Source of the DNA: Aphidius gifuensis
Taxonomy: Eukaryota > Arthropoda > Insecta > Hymenoptera > Braconidae
Direction of reading: 5' to 3'
DNA length: 64,000 nt
NCBI RefSeq assembly: GCF_014905175.1
Contig: NC_057789.1
Location: forward strand, 16,110,876 to 16,174,875
Shown here: positions 1 to 12,815 of the stretch, one piece after another
How positions within the stretch are numbered: position 1 is the stretch's first letter
Layout of the letters: every line of letters starts with the position of its first letter
Made by a program: the position numbers and the translations under genes
Notes under the pieces: generated by a model
The model's input: the letters and a program-made list of their open reading frames with translations, nothing else
What the model was told of the DNA's origin: nothing
Databases searched by the model: none

Positions 1-643
1 GATTAGGTAGTTTAGTTTAGGAAAAAAAAAAAAATCAATCTTAAAGTTAGATAAAGTTAATAACAACATAAATAATTCAATATAAAAGAAAAAAAAATTT
101 TCAATTTTTTTTTTTTCACATTTCCAACAGAATATTAGTTTTGTTAAAAAAAAAACCGTTTGTATCAAACCAAACATTGATTCCTTCAAAACCCTTTTTG
201 TTTATAACAAAATTTAATTTTTTTTTAATTCATTACTTTTATTGTTTTTATTGAGTCATCTGTCATTTGAAACAAACAGTATATCGTTTTAAACAAATAA
301 CAATTGTCTTTTTACAAACAGCCAACGTTTACGTCATCGCTCATCTCCTTTGTGAATCAATAGAATCAAGAAGTTGTCAAATGTAAGTACACACAAAAAA
401 AAAAATTGTTTTATTAAATGATGGCATTAAATAAAAAGTTATATGTATCAAAAGTTATGTCATGTTAAAAATTACAATATTTAGTAATGATTGTGATCTG
501 TAATCAATAATTCATCGCTAGTGAAAAAATACAATTCTACAATAATAGATGGTGGTCTATATCAATATTGAATCAGCCACAAATAAAATTTAAAAAAAAC
601 CTTTTTAGACCATTATAAAGTTATTAATGTTCAATCATCAGCG
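1..643. other. Downstream flank of yellow, no gene recognised
   Basis: AT-rich sequence downstream of the yellow stop codon. On the minus strand an AATAAA-type signal lies near 411-417, about 230 bases past the stop, and could serve as the yellow polyadenylation signal. On the plus strand AAATGTAAGTAC near 378-389 looks like a splice donor, so a short first exon of a divergent neighbour could end here, but nothing else supports one. No protein homology was recognised. Confidence 0.35.
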
Positions 644-3600
644 TCACCATACTGAATTGAACCCAGCAAATTTTCGAGGTACATTATCGCAAACAGTACC
701 AGCTATCGCGTCAGCAAGTGGAACTGTGAGAATCCTAAAATTGATGTCGCTCGCATTGAGTGAAGTGATAAGAAAATTAGGCATCCTGTCTGATATTATC
801 CAAATCACACCGTTTTTAATCTGTTAATAAAATAATAATTTTATTATTGAGTTTTCCTCCCTTCTTTTGATCAATGAAACGGAAAAAAATGTTGGAAATT
901 GGAATATATGTTGTAGATTAATCATAATTCAGTTATAGTCACTATTTTATTTTTACTGTCGTTAGTGATCGTTACCTTGACATCAGCAGGAAATATTAAA
1001 GCCTCATCGTGTCGAGCAATTACACCGAGATTATCTGGCGAATATGGTAAGAGTGAATTCCAGCAACCGACTGCATTTTGATCTATCAGATTGAATAATT
1101 GAATACCATTCTCATCCATTACTTCAGACGTTGAATGTCCCATTGGTCTTTCAGGAAGTACCTGAATATAATTTTACATCCAGTAGTATTTTGAATTATT
1201 TTTTTTTTAAATTCATTTTATTTTTCTCACTATGAAAATATTGTGTTTTTAAAACAAAACTCACCTGAAAGGCATGATAACTGTCCAGTGCCAATTCTGG
1301 ATCACGAAGAATTTCTGTAGATACAGCGAATTCACGATTGCTGCTCAACGGATGAAAAAATAATGTTCTAAATCCATCAGCAGCAATCGGTGATAAACTC
1401 ATCCCAAATATACCTTCTTCACCCCATTGAAAATTTAACCCACCAACATTGTAATCACCTGTTAGTGGATCTGGCATGAAATAACTATGTGTAACACGCC
1501 ATGATGTGTTGTTAGCCCAAGAATATACAATTAGACCATATCCAAGTTCATCAGACATATAAACAAAAGCATCGTCACAGCCACCAGTACCCAGGTCAAC
1601 AGCGATATTTGCAATGAAAGTATTCTGTGGAAAAATGTCGTACGAAATAGATAGTATTAGAAATTCATGAATTCATACGTACAAAATATTTCGTTTTTTA
1701 GAAAAAAATTCAATTAAGATATAGAACTTCAGAAACATGAATTACGAAATATTTAAAGTAATTCATGTTTTCTAAATGCTTTTTCATGCAATATGTGTTT
1801 GTGTCAGAATAATTTCCATACACGTGTAAGAAAGACTTGATGAGAAAAATCAAAATCTCAAAACTGTTTTACACTGCGTTGCAGTTTCAATTTCGTTTTA
1901 TATTAAGTGGAAAAAGAATTTTTTTTCGTCGATTAAAAAAATATGACAACGAATTATTACCTGATTGATGTCCTCTGGCCTAAGGCGATATTGTCGTACA
2001 ATTTTGTCCGTGGTGAGATCAAAGACATTTAGTGTATATGGACATGCCTGTACAGTTGTATTACCGATCCCAATTGTCCCAGTGTCTAGCACCCAAAGAC
2101 GATCACACTGATCAGCATAAATTCTGTATGAAATAATTAGAACTGTTATTTTATTGCATTCAATAAATTAACTGTTTTGCTATAAAAACAATAACAAGTC
2201 TTACCTGTATGCGGTTGTGATACCAGTGCCACAAGCACCAGCAACATTTTGTGACCAGTTTGGATACGGTGTTAATTTTGGTGAACCACCACGATTTGAA
2301 TCTAAATCAATGTAGTTTAGTGTTGATGGTATACCTGAAAGCATACACAAGATTTTTTCTTCACAATTATCAAAATTCTCAATAAAAATCTCCCAAAGTC
2401 GTTCTCCTAACTGTATTAAATAATAGCAATGAATTTATTATAAAGTTGAACAAATCAACTTATTGTTGTATATTATGATATTAGTACCATGATAGCATTA
2501 TAATTATAGTTATTTCGAACTCGAATTTGTATAACATTATAACTTATAAAGACATTGCAATCAATATTGCTTCAAATGACGATAAAGAAAAAAGTCTGGC
2601 AGTTTCCCAGGAAAGCAAAAGACGATTCCTGGTGGGGCCATTTCTCTTTTTTTTAAGTTTCTTTTTAGCAATTATTCTTGATAAACATCGATGTTTCAAA
2701 CACAAACGATATATTTCCATCAACAAAAATTAGTTTTTGTATGCATAAGAAACTCATTATTTTCCTTTTCAATTATAGAATCGTTCATCGACATAATTAA
2801 AACTCGTATTTCAACGTTTCAATTAAAAAGATGTGAAATGGAATTGATACAAATTTTTTTAATCAACGTGAATCGTATGTTGAAAAAATTAGCAGTATCT
2901 TCCTACCATTGAGTTGATTTAATGTGAGCTGTCTGATTTACTGGATGCTGGATAGAAAAAAAGAAATGGTTTCATCGCAATTGAAAACTTAAAATTACAT
3001 ACAATTATCAGAAGACTCACATTTCCTCTTCAAGAATGTGAAAATTCAAAGAAAAAAAGCCACGGTTAAAATATTTCTCCGCCATTTCTCTGTTTTTCGA
3101 TCCTCACCGGAAAATTTTTTCCCTGGATTTATTTTTTATTATTGTGATCTTTTTTTCTGACCAAAACAACTGTATGAATCATAAGATTTAAAATGAATAA
3201 TTTTATAAAATACGCATTATCCCGAGATGAAATTTTGTCTCTGAAAACAGCCTCTAATAGTCTCTTCAAGCCTATAGCTGTCTCCAACTAGCCTCTCTCT
3301 GACTCTGCGAACTCTGAAATGGCCTCTGCTTAATCTCTGTAGCCTCTACAAAAAATTTTTTCAGAGACAGTCAATTTGTGCAAGACTCTAGAACAGAGAG
3401 AGATGTCCCTGCAATCTCTGGCAATCTCTGGAAAATCTCTAATCTGTCTCTGAAAGTCTCTACGATTTTTAACTTTTAAAAAATTAATTTTTTTTCAAAG
3501 TTTAAAAATTACAGAGACTCGTAGAGGCAAATTTCTCGGACAAGGTAGCAACAACTTTAACTTTGAAAATCACAGAGCCTCTCAGAGACAAATGAGAGAG

Positions 3601-6600
3601 AAGAACTATATAAGCTAAATACGAATTAAACAGCCGTATCACCTAAAGTTGAAATAGCTGAGTATGTTAAGGCCCTTGTTTAGTAATCGAAGGTTGAGGG
3701 TTCGCGTCCGACTAGAGGTAATTAATTAGGTTTCGTTTTCTGTGTAATTTTTCTTCCAATTCATTGAATCAGTCTCGCCGACATTTATAGTATTAATAAA
3801 ATCAAGTCTGAAAAATTAAGTTTTTTTTTTTTTTTTCAATTTATACACGGAGAGAAATCCGCAGCAAATAATGCTGTAGAGTATCAAACAAATTTTACTG
3901 TAGTCTACTGGAAATTGAGAAGTTGCGTGGGGAGGCCACCAGGATTGACTAGAATTTCCTACTGCACTACAGTAATTTTAATCAAAACAAAACGAAAAAA
4001 CAACACAAAAAATTATATAAAACCCTATTGTTTAAACATCAAAATAAAAATGTAACGTGTTTATTAATTTTTAAAAAATAAACCATTTTATAATTTTCAT
4101 GTGTTTCACCGTATTTTTATTTAGATTCATGAATAAAATAAAAACAATAAACTTTTTTAGAAGAGGTTAGGAACCACTTGATTTTCAATAAATATTCGTG
4201 TCATCTGGCGGGAAAACCTGCTGTACACTACAGTAATTTCTGGTCTAAAATATACCATTAACTCAAGACTTCCAAAAATTCCGGTTTTTTACTACAGTAA
4301 AAAATTTAGATGAAATATAATAATAATCATTATAATAAGTGGGAATTAGTCGCTTTAATGACGTCAGCTATGATTTTTACGATACCATTACAGTAATATA
4401 TGCGGATTTCTCTCCGTGTAATAATATTTAATAGTCAGTTATAGACCAAGCATAATGCTTAACTATAAATAGTTATTCTTTTTATATAGTCTAACAAAGT
4501 GACCACTGGCCAGGATTGAATCTAAAATAGAGACTCGATTGCAGAGGCAATCATCTCTGTATCACGCAGATAATATTTTAGGATTTTTCATTGTCTCTGA
4601 TCGAGAGGCAGCGTCTGAACTACCTCTAATTTGGCCACTTTAGAGACAGTGTTTAGAGGCTGCAGAGTTTTCAGAGGCTGTTTTCAGAGACAAAATTTCA
4701 TCTCGGGTATGTATAGAGTGCTGTTAAAGTACAATGCTACGAAATTTTTCCGAGCATGTTCTAAATTCAGCTCTTATGCTTTTACAGTGGAAAAATCCAT
4801 GATTAAAAACTTTGAAAATAACAAAAAGTAGTATTTTCGAAGATATTTATTACCTGGAATCTATCATTACATCCATATATTTTATTTTGTAAGACTTCTT
4901 TTATCGATGAAGAATCACTTCCAATTAATTAAAATATGAGAAGTTGAATTCAAAAGAAAATACAAATACTGAAAAAGACAATACACTGAGTATTTTATTT
5001 CATTATGTTATTATTATTGTCTTCATTGATTTTTGCAGCTATAAAAATACCCAATGAATCAATAATTTAATATTTATCATACTAATGTTTACGACAATCC
5101 GTCTACGTAATATTTCTTTCCATAAAATTCACTGTGACTATTTTAAAAATTACTATTGTACAAGGCAAACTACTCATACAGCCATAAAGTGGCGCTCTTC
5201 AAGAAAGATTGCTGTAGTGCATATTGAATCTGGGTACAATGCACACATGTTCATCGAATGCTGTCAACTATAGTAAAAATCATTGTAGTTATTTGGTAAA
5301 AATAAAACGAAAAAATCCATCCACGTATTAGCTTTCAAAAGAAAAAATTTTCTACTATCAGTCAGCAGTCAGATACTGTAAATCTCGATCTGCAGATGGC
5401 CATGGCCATATACTTACTTGAGCTCTTGGTCTTGCGTGAATGGTAAAAAATCACACTGACTGATACAAACTTATCTTCATTTCACTACCTAATTTTTTAC
5501 TGCCTTAGTAGTATTTATGTCACACCATAGTCAACGGGCAGTATCTACGTTCAATATCAACAGGAAATTTCAACTCTCGCATAACAGTTTTTATCAACTG
5601 TCACCTGAATGTTCATATCAACAGCAACATCAATCCTAACATTAAAAAATGATATAAATCGCAACAAATATAGGCATATACTATTCACTGTATCTGTATA
5701 TACATATAAATATACCCAACAATTGTATTTTTGGCAGCAATACCACAACTTTTTTTCAATTTTTCCGACCTTTCTACAATTCTGACTGACGCCAAATTAG
5801 AAAAAAATCAATTCATTCAAAGCTTCTTAAAAACTGTTTTATTGTTTATTTAAATAGATATTGTACCTAAAGATTGTATACCTCGTCGCAATAAATGGAA
5901 AAAATATTTTGCAGTATATTATATAAAAGAGAATAACACGATTTTATGTATAAGTTTCTGTTACGTACTCGCTTTTGCAATATAATTCGATAATTCAAAT
6001 TTAAATTAATATTTATCAGCATTTAAATAATACAAATAATACAAATTTGTCAAATTGTAAATTAATAAATTCTTTTCTTTTCGGTTTGCTGAAACATACA
6101 ATATTTTAAGGCCGTTGAACCAAAGCTAAATAAAGTCAGCAATAATTGATTGCTGATTATCATGAGAACCGTTTATAATTATTGGTCAAAAGGTATTCCT
6201 ACCATTAAATATTCTTGTTACAAGTTCTATAAAAACCTACGTATTTTCGAAAACAATTGCTCTCGTGAATAACTAATTATAAAGGTTTAACTACCTTTCT
6301 TTTGGCATATTTTTAAATCATGTAATTTATACAATAAATAAATAGTCTTCTTTAATTTGTGTTGTTAAATTAATTAACATTTATGCCATTTTTATTATCA
6401 AGTGATTATCATCAAGACATTTTCCATCTACTAGGTCGATCATCCGGATTGACAACGCCTTAAAAACCTTTTTGATATTCACGTATAACATCTTTAAAAA
6501 TAAACTACGCACATTTACCTCTAATCCCATTACCCGGTCGAGAATAACTGAATAGAGGACTTTAAAATATTGTTTATTGACTTGTTTATTTTATTATAAA

Positions 6601-9600
6601 AACTAAAATGAAACCTGTCACGTAACATTATTTATTTCATTCGTTTTTCACATATATAGAATGTACTAAAGTAACATTGATAAAAAAAAAAAAAAAAATA
6701 CCAGAAGTACGTCTAATTGAATTGGTAAGATTCTTGATTCTATAAAAACAAAAAAAAAACAATTTAAGTACTTAAAAAGATTTTTTTAAATGAATTGGTC
6801 GCATTTATATTATACCTTTCTTTCTAATGATTACATCTACAATTTTATCGAGTGAATAAAAAAGGGTTATGACATATGAAAAAACTCAAGTACAAATTTT
6901 GAGTGAAGCAGAAATGGGATGAATTTTATTTCTCTTTATCTGATCCACTGGCACGAGTGTATACTTTCAACGAATATACCAAATAGTTCATACATTCGAT
7001 AATTGTTTTTAATATCACGTAGGAGAAAGTCTTATATAGTTTTTTATATACAAAATTTATAAACCAGTTTATTAACAACTTTCCTAAAGTTTTCACGCAA
7101 TTTTATAAAATAGGCGTATATTTACATCTTTAATAATTTTTGTTTCATAACATTGGTTTTTATGATTGGTTTTGTTGTTATAAGAGTCACTTCAAATTTT
7201 AAACTGATATTTAAATTTTTGAAAGAGACCTTATTTCTATTTAACTATTTCATAAATACCTGGATCTATGAAACAAGCACCTCCCTAGCAGAAATGTCGA
7301 TAGCCATTTTGTTCGTAAAAACGAGAGGAAAATAATAGAAAAAACATAGCAGTAGAATTAACGCGTGTATACATCACAACACATCAGAAAATAGTCATTT
7401 CAATTTTTTTTTTCCAATTTTTTGGGTGATAGTGAGTTTTGACAGTCGGATACCATACTTGACACCTCTCGATTCAGGTACCCGATCTTGCTATCATCAC
7501 TATTGCCTACTATCGTTTCGCTATCATGACCCTGTATAGCCTATTTTTCTATCAAGAAAGATAAAAAAAAAAATTCAGGTACTCATATTATGCATATATG
7601 ATAAAAGAGCGATGTATCTATTATCTTTTTTAATTGAAACACTATTTATAACCTGTTTTATGAATGAAAACTATATCACTATCTTTTTGCTGTTGTCAAG
7701 TATCTAATTCTAGAGTCTTTTCATTCGGCACACTGCCTCGTGTAGAAATCGCCAAGACTCACAACACGGCTATGCATTGGCCCATCCATGGCACCCGATT
7801 ATTGGTGGCCAGCCATGAGCCATTCGTAGTACATACTTGGTAAACGATTGGTTCATTCTTGTGCTGCTGGTGCATGGTATTGGTCAATGGCCAAGCCTTG
7901 GCTGACTTATGAATGGCCAATGCGTGGCTACCAATTACTTGCCAATCTTTGGCAGATGTTAAGTGGACGATGCTTGAATGTCGATGATTGGCCAAGCTTT
8001 GGCTGAGACATGGATGGCTGATGCATGGTTGCCAAGTATTGGTCCAGTTTTGGCAGATCTCAAATGGTAATTACTCAGTTGCATACGATTGGCCAAGCCT
8101 TCGCTGATACGTAAATGGCCAGTGCGGCAGTGCTTATTGCCAAGTTTACGGATGGCCAAAGAATGGTCTTCTCATTGTCTTATTTTTATAAAACGAATAC
8201 ACGAATCATCGATTAAGCTTTGGATGACTCTTAAATAGCTAAGTTATTGTTTTTGCTTAACTTCATTTGAATAGATAAATTTTTGCTCAATATACATCAC
8301 AGCCGCCGTGGCCAAATCGTGATGTTTCAGGATGTCACGCAGAAGACTTCAGTTTAAGTCCCGGTAAAATCAATTTAAATATAGGTATTATCCAATCATA
8401 ATTACTTTAAATAATTATCCCTACTTTGTTTAATTATGCTTTAACTGGTAGAAAAAAAGTTCGATATTTATTTGACATTTTTATGGATTTTTATGAGTTT
8501 TGAGCCATACTTGGTCTACCCTAAAGGGAAAAACAAGCCATCAATCAACAATTTATTGGCTCAGTATTGGTGTATCATTGGACTATATTACTTAGTGCTA
8601 TGGCCATTTTTAAAAAAGAGAAACTTGGAAAAAATGAGAAGTTACCCCTTTGACTTTCAAGATCGTTCTTTGCAGCCACAGTCCTGACTCGCAGTTTAGA
8701 ATAAAAGTTATATTCTCTGCAGGTGACAGCGAATACGATTTTAACAATAAATCATTTATCCATTCATGAATAAACTAATCATATTAGAAAGACATTGTGG
8801 ATAAGTTTCTATTGCGTTCAAAATCAGTGACCAACAAAGAAGATAATATTTGTTATGTGAAAAAAAAATGAGACCTGTAAAACAAACCTGTTGGATTATG
8901 TTATATATGTATGCCATAACAGTGTAATTTTGCAATTTATTGATTTGTTCTAAAGAGGCTATTGACAAAGTTCTTTATTTATATCGACAGATTATAAATT
9001 TAAAGATCTTGCACGGAAAAAAATTTTTAGCTGCAGCAACGAGCTAGATAGCTGTCTCTCCTATCCACGGCTAACTAACCTTTGGATAGTTAGCAGAGGT
9101 TTGTTATTTTGGCAATCCACATTTGACAGGTTACTATTCTTGTGAAAACAGCGTGTCTACTCGTTACATTAGCTATACTTTGGATAGCTGTGGTAGCTAT
9201 CCAAAGCCTGACAAGCTGGTATCGCTGTAGTAGCTATTTAGGATTGCGTATATGCATAACTATAAGTAAATAGACATACGAAGTAAAAACAATATATTAA
9301 TGTACATTTACTAATTTTTAAAATTATTATCTGATTAATTTTATACTAAATTTGATGCACTAAATAAACGCCAACTTGAATACAAAATCTTATGCTAAAT
9401 TTTTAATAACTATATGCATTATTTTAGTCATTGTTAATAATAATTTGATGCATCTGTCAAAAAACAGAGGTTATGAACACAACAGCTGTTAACATTGAGA
9501 TTATGTCGAACCTGACAAGTTGGTTAGCCACGCTAGCTATCCAGTCGGCTGGAATAACTAACCGATTGTCTTTTTAATATAGCGGGCTTGATTATTAAAT

Positions 9601-11249
9601 CAACTATCCTTTTTTAACTATCCAACGCTTCGTGACTGCAGCTAAAAATTTTTTTCCGTGTGGTATACTAAAATCAAAAAAATTATCATTATATATTAAC
9701 AAATATAGCAACTCCATAGCGTACGAGAAATATTTATGTATTTATAGTACTTTTCGCACGAACGTAAATGATGGTTTACGTCAATTTGAAATTTTTTATA
9801 TTTTTTGACTAAATGACAACCAACATATTCTCCATTCAAAGAAGACATATTTTATGTGACTATTTTCTGCGCTTGGAGTTTAAAACGGTTGTATGTATAA
9901 TTATTTTTAATATTTATTTTAATTTTTAACGAATGCGATGAAATTATAAACCTTTTAGAAAAAGTCAATTGGAAATAGAGTTGCCACGATAATTGATATT
10001 ATCGAGAAAAAAAGATACCATTATGACGATAACGATGGGATAATGCCATTTTTTAGCGTTTTGTTTTACGATACGATACGATATTTAACTGACGATAATC
10101 GATAAAATTATCGCATTATCGCGATGATATCGTCAAAAACACCCGTTGAATGAAAACAATAAAATATTTTATTAAAAAAAAATAAACACTGAAATTTATA
10201 GACTCTAAATTTATAAAAATATTAAACTCCACATAATGTCATGAATAAAATTTAAAAAAATTATTCCAACATTCAGTATAAATTATATTCACTTCAAAAT
10301 ATGGAAGTAACAACAAAAATTATTATTTCAAATTATAATGTTTATCTAATTCGAAAATAAATAAGTTTTTCTAAAATTTGTTTTTCAAGATTTTCTTTAA
10401 TATCATTTGTCAATAAACTTTTGAACCATAGATTAAAACATAATAAAATCTTCAAAAAAATAAAATTTATCGTTGATAATATCGATAATACATAATACGA
10501 TATTGAATTTTTATTTTTCATAATATATAACCGTGATTTTTTTTTTTTTTCCAGAGAGATTTTGAAATTCAATTGTCCATTTGGAAAATAGACAATACCT
10601 CTACTGTTTGTCGAGCGTACAGTGCGTTTTTGCATCGAGACCTTTATTTGTTCGACCCATGTGTTGTAGATAGCTTTTTATACAAAAAAAAGAAACATTT
10701 GATGTCGAAAACTTAAAGTTATAAAAGAATTTCATTGTAACTTTAAGTGCTTTACTTTCAATATTTTTTTAATACTTTTTGACACTCTTTTTAATTTTAC
10801 TGAAGTCATGTATACATGTATATAATACGGCAAGTTTATCTATCGTTTCCGAGCTTCTATAAATGCCCATTGTACTTTTCGGGAAAAGAGATTTTTTCAG
10901 AATTGTAAACAGTTGAAAATAGCTGAGGAAATATTTATAGTATTGTAGAAATAAGAAATCCATTGTATCAAGAAAAGAACTGACCAATTTTCCATCTAGG
11001 CACAGTGACGAATAGCTTATTCTTCCATATTTCGATGCCGACCGGAAGCCCATTTTGAGGCTGATATTCACCGCTTGCAAGTGCTTCATTTCGTGTTATC
11101 TCATCGGGATATTGCCAGTCAAGCTGTTTCCAGGAGAATCTTTCGAGTAATGGTGCACGACTAAAACGTGATGGCCATCTTTTAACTTCACCAAAACAAT
11201 GTGCTATACATATTGATAGAAAAATCAGAGTAAAACAAAAATATTTCAT
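644..11249 (-). CDS. y: Yellow protein (major royal jelly/Yellow family), six exons
   Basis: Coding exons on the minus strand are 11249-10985, 2334-2205, 2123-1961, 1624-1265, 1161-976 and 820-644. All introns are GT..AG and the phases join cleanly to give 426 residues. Residues 1-20 form a signal peptide (hydrophobic FCFTLIFLSICIAHCFG), as expected of a secreted cuticle protein. The MRJP/Yellow domain follows with hallmark motifs LPVGIEIWKNKLFVTVPRWK (end of exon 1), RLWVLDTG (140-147), FQWGEEGIFGMSLSP (251-265), FNLIDQNAVGCW (329-340) and WIISDRMP in exon 6. The closest family member I recognise is Drosophila yellow itself rather than yellow-e, -f or -g, and the length is typical. Yellow acts with the dopa-melanin pathway in cuticle pigmentation. 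No stop or frameshift interrupts it. Exon 1 is 8.65 kb upstream of exon 2, across an intron packed with transposons. The orthology is established-family reasoning; the gene structure is read directly. Confidence 0.95.
3645..3735 (+). other. tRNA-like segment (A and B box) inside the 3221-4707 element
   Basis: TAGCTGAGTATGTTAAGGC resembles a tRNA D-arm/A box and GAGGGTTCGCGTCCGACTAG a T-arm/B box, about 45 bases apart. The acceptor stem cannot be paired, so this is a tRNA-derived (SINE-like) relic rather than a working tRNA gene. Confidence 0.45.
3846..4418. mobile_element. MITE with CACGGAGAGAAATCCGCA termini, TA target duplication
   Basis: The terminal inverted repeats CACGGAGAGAAATCCGCA (3846) and the complement ending at 4418 are perfect, with TA on both flanks (3844-3845 and 4419-4420). 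The 573-base interior repeats the short word CTACAGTAA/TTACTGTAG. There is no ORF. It is inserted into the older element 3221-4707. TA duplication suggests a Tc1/mariner-type mobilising transposase (inference). Confidence 0.9.
7737..8160. mobile_element. GGCCAA-repeat element, left-end copy
   Basis: It begins CTCGTGTAGAAATCGCCAAG, which matches the complement of the right end of the related element at 18100-18619. The body is a run of degenerate TTGGCCA/TGGCCAA words every 20-40 bases in both orientations. The right boundary near 8160 is approximate because no matching terminus is visible. ORFs crossing it are repeat-derived. Confidence 0.65.
8305..8375 (+). other. tRNA-Ser-like fragment
   Basis: GCCGCCGTGGCCAAATCGTG resembles the start of a serine-type tRNA including an A box, and TCAGTTTAAGTCCCGGT resembles the T-arm. 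The arms do not pair fully, so this is a tRNA pseudogene or SINE head. Confidence 0.45.
9012..9660. mobile_element. MITE with CACGGAAAAAAATTTTTAGC termini
   Basis: Inverted termini of about 26 bases lie at 9012 and 9660, with the same CACGGA start as the MITE at 3846. The interior repeats words such as GGATAGCT/AGCTATCC in both orientations (for example near 9049, 9080, 9180, 9200, 9535, 9610). There is no coding potential. TG occurs on both flanks, so the target duplication is uncertain. Confidence 0.85.
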
Positions 11250-11349
11250 GTTAAGTGATCTAATAAAACTGTGAAGAAATATTATTAAAAATATCCCAAC
11301 GGTTTTTATCGCTTAAATAAACAAGCGAGTAGTCCGCGAAAAACTGGTA

Positions 11350-11377
11350 GTTTGAGTCAATCTCAGCCGTTTTATAC
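11350..11377 (-). promoter_or_regulatory. Core promoter of yellow (TATA plus initiator)
   Basis: On the minus strand TATAAAA occupies 11377-11371 and a TCAAAC initiator-like site lies about 22-26 bases downstream (about 11356-11351). This is the canonical insect spacing and lies about 105 bases before the start codon at 11249. The position is inferred from motif and spacing only. Confidence 0.6.
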
Positions 11378-12815
11378 AAACAACTCTAATTTCTGCCCTC
11401 TCCTCCCTCCAAAGCCTGCTCCAAATTTGAGCGTCGCAGCTGGCGTGTCTTGTGCTCAGTAATCTGAAAGAAATTAGAGAGTGAAATGTTTGTGTAAGTT
11501 TGCGTGAAGGTTCATGATTGCATGTCTCTGGTAGACTCAGTTATTCGAAGCTATACAAATATATATATTTTTTTAATGCAAATGCATATATGTAATTACG
11601 AATTTTTTTGATAGACTTATGAGATTTTATATACAGATCAAGCTCAATATATAGCCAATAACATAGCTTGTAAATCAACAAGTTTCTATTTTGAAATATT
11701 TGATATAAATACCGCATTAGCGATACGTCATATCATGATAAGAAATCATTTTTAATGAAAATCGATTTTTTATGTTCATTTGCTAATAGAACGCAATTGT
11801 ATAATAGCATTCATAATGTTCAGATACGTCAAGTACGGAGATTGATGGATATTTGAAACATTTGGAAATTGATTACAAGTTTTTAATTCATTTTCCTAAT
11901 CAAAACTCAAATAAAGATTAATTTCAGGTTCGATCACAACTATCTAATTTCAAATTTAGAATGGATAAAGATTTTAGATCCACAGAGGATTAGGATATAT
12001 CGTTTCGTTTATAAGGTTCAGATCTAGGACGAATTAGCATACCTGATTGTGTTTCTAGCTGTAGTAAAGATACATGATCAGAAACTGATCAAGGTTCTCA
12101 ATCCAATCCTGATAAAAATACTTCACGTCTGAAATGAATCACAAGGACTGATAAAGGATCCTGGGATGAAAATTTTAAGTACTGAAGTCTGAGGCCTAAA
12201 AAAGAATGGAAAAAGTATTCATATAGTATAAAAAAAGGTCTGCACCCAAAAAATTGATATATAAATAAATTATTAAATCAGGAATCGAACCCAGGTCTGT
12301 CAGAGTGATAAGTGAGCGCTCTACTACAAAGCTTCACGAATCTTATGGAAGAACTTTATAAAAATGTATATAACAATATTACTTTTCTAATTTCTTCTAC
12401 TTTACTATTTTAATCGTATTTCTGTCGATGAATGTTCATTTCATAGATATTTTATATAACTGAATGAGAGTCAAGTCAAATGTCAATTTCAGACCATACA
12501 GCTGTTTAAGGTTGAAAGTAAATAGAATTTCCAACTATACGATTTTCGAATTTTTGGTCATATATAAAAGCCAGACTAATTATCTATTTTGTTGATTTTT
12601 TTTCAGAATTTTGTCCCGTGGTTTTTTAAATAATTAATGTCAAAGTTGACAACTTTAACACGTAGGTATAGGGACTGAACACATATTTTCTTCTGTATAC
12701 AGAACTATACAACTATAGTTGAAAAAGTTTCTCTAGGATTTCGCTTAATTTACTATCAATTTGTACTTCTTTACCATACGGATTTTTTAAGCTCTTAATG
12801 ATAATTTTCTACCCC
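11378..12815. other. Intergenic region upstream of yellow
   Basis: No gene was recognised. It holds the GC-richer promoter-proximal segment 11395-11475, a tRNA-like segment near 12275-12345 (listed separately), and otherwise plain AT-rich sequence. Being 5' of yellow it could contain regulatory DNA, but no motif was identified. Confidence 0.5.
12275..12348 (-). other. tRNA-like segment (SINE head)
   Basis: On the minus strand a D-arm-like GCTTTGTAGTAGAGCGCTCA is followed 25 bases later by a clear B box, CCTGGGTTCGATTCCTG. The acceptor arms do not pair, arguing for a tRNA-derived SINE fragment. Similar minus-strand B boxes occur near 14100, 52405, 56205 and 56578. Confidence 0.5.

Larger units (their letters stand above)
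3221..4707. mobile_element. Inverted-repeat transposon built of CTCTG motifs, 3-bp TSD
   Basis: The ends are inverted repeats of about 35 bases beginning CCCGAGATGAAATTTTGTCT and matching the complement at 4673-4707. TAT flanks both sides (3218-3220 and 4708-4710), consistent with a 3-bp target duplication. The body repeats CTCTG/CAGAG words (for example AGCCTCT, AATCTCTG) in both orientations between 3221 and 3600 and again at 4530-4690. A second MITE (3846-4418) is nested inside. No coding capacity was found, so it is non-autonomous. Confidence 0.85.
2335..10984 (-). other. Intron 1 of yellow, loaded with transposons
   Basis: An 8650-base intron between a GTCAGT donor (10984) and a TTTCAG acceptor (2335). 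It contains the elements listed separately at 3221-4707, 3846-4418, 7737-8160, 8305-8375 and 9012-9660. The parts 2340-3220, 4711-7736, 8376-9011 and 9661-10984 are AT-rich with only short chance ORFs. Around 10010-10150 there is a cluster of ATCGATA/GATAATC-like words. I recognised no enhancer. Confidence 0.8.

Noticed and set aside
12275..12348. A genuine tRNA gene
   Set aside because: The A and B boxes are clear, but the acceptor and D stems do not pair properly and similar heads recur elsewhere, which fits a SINE.
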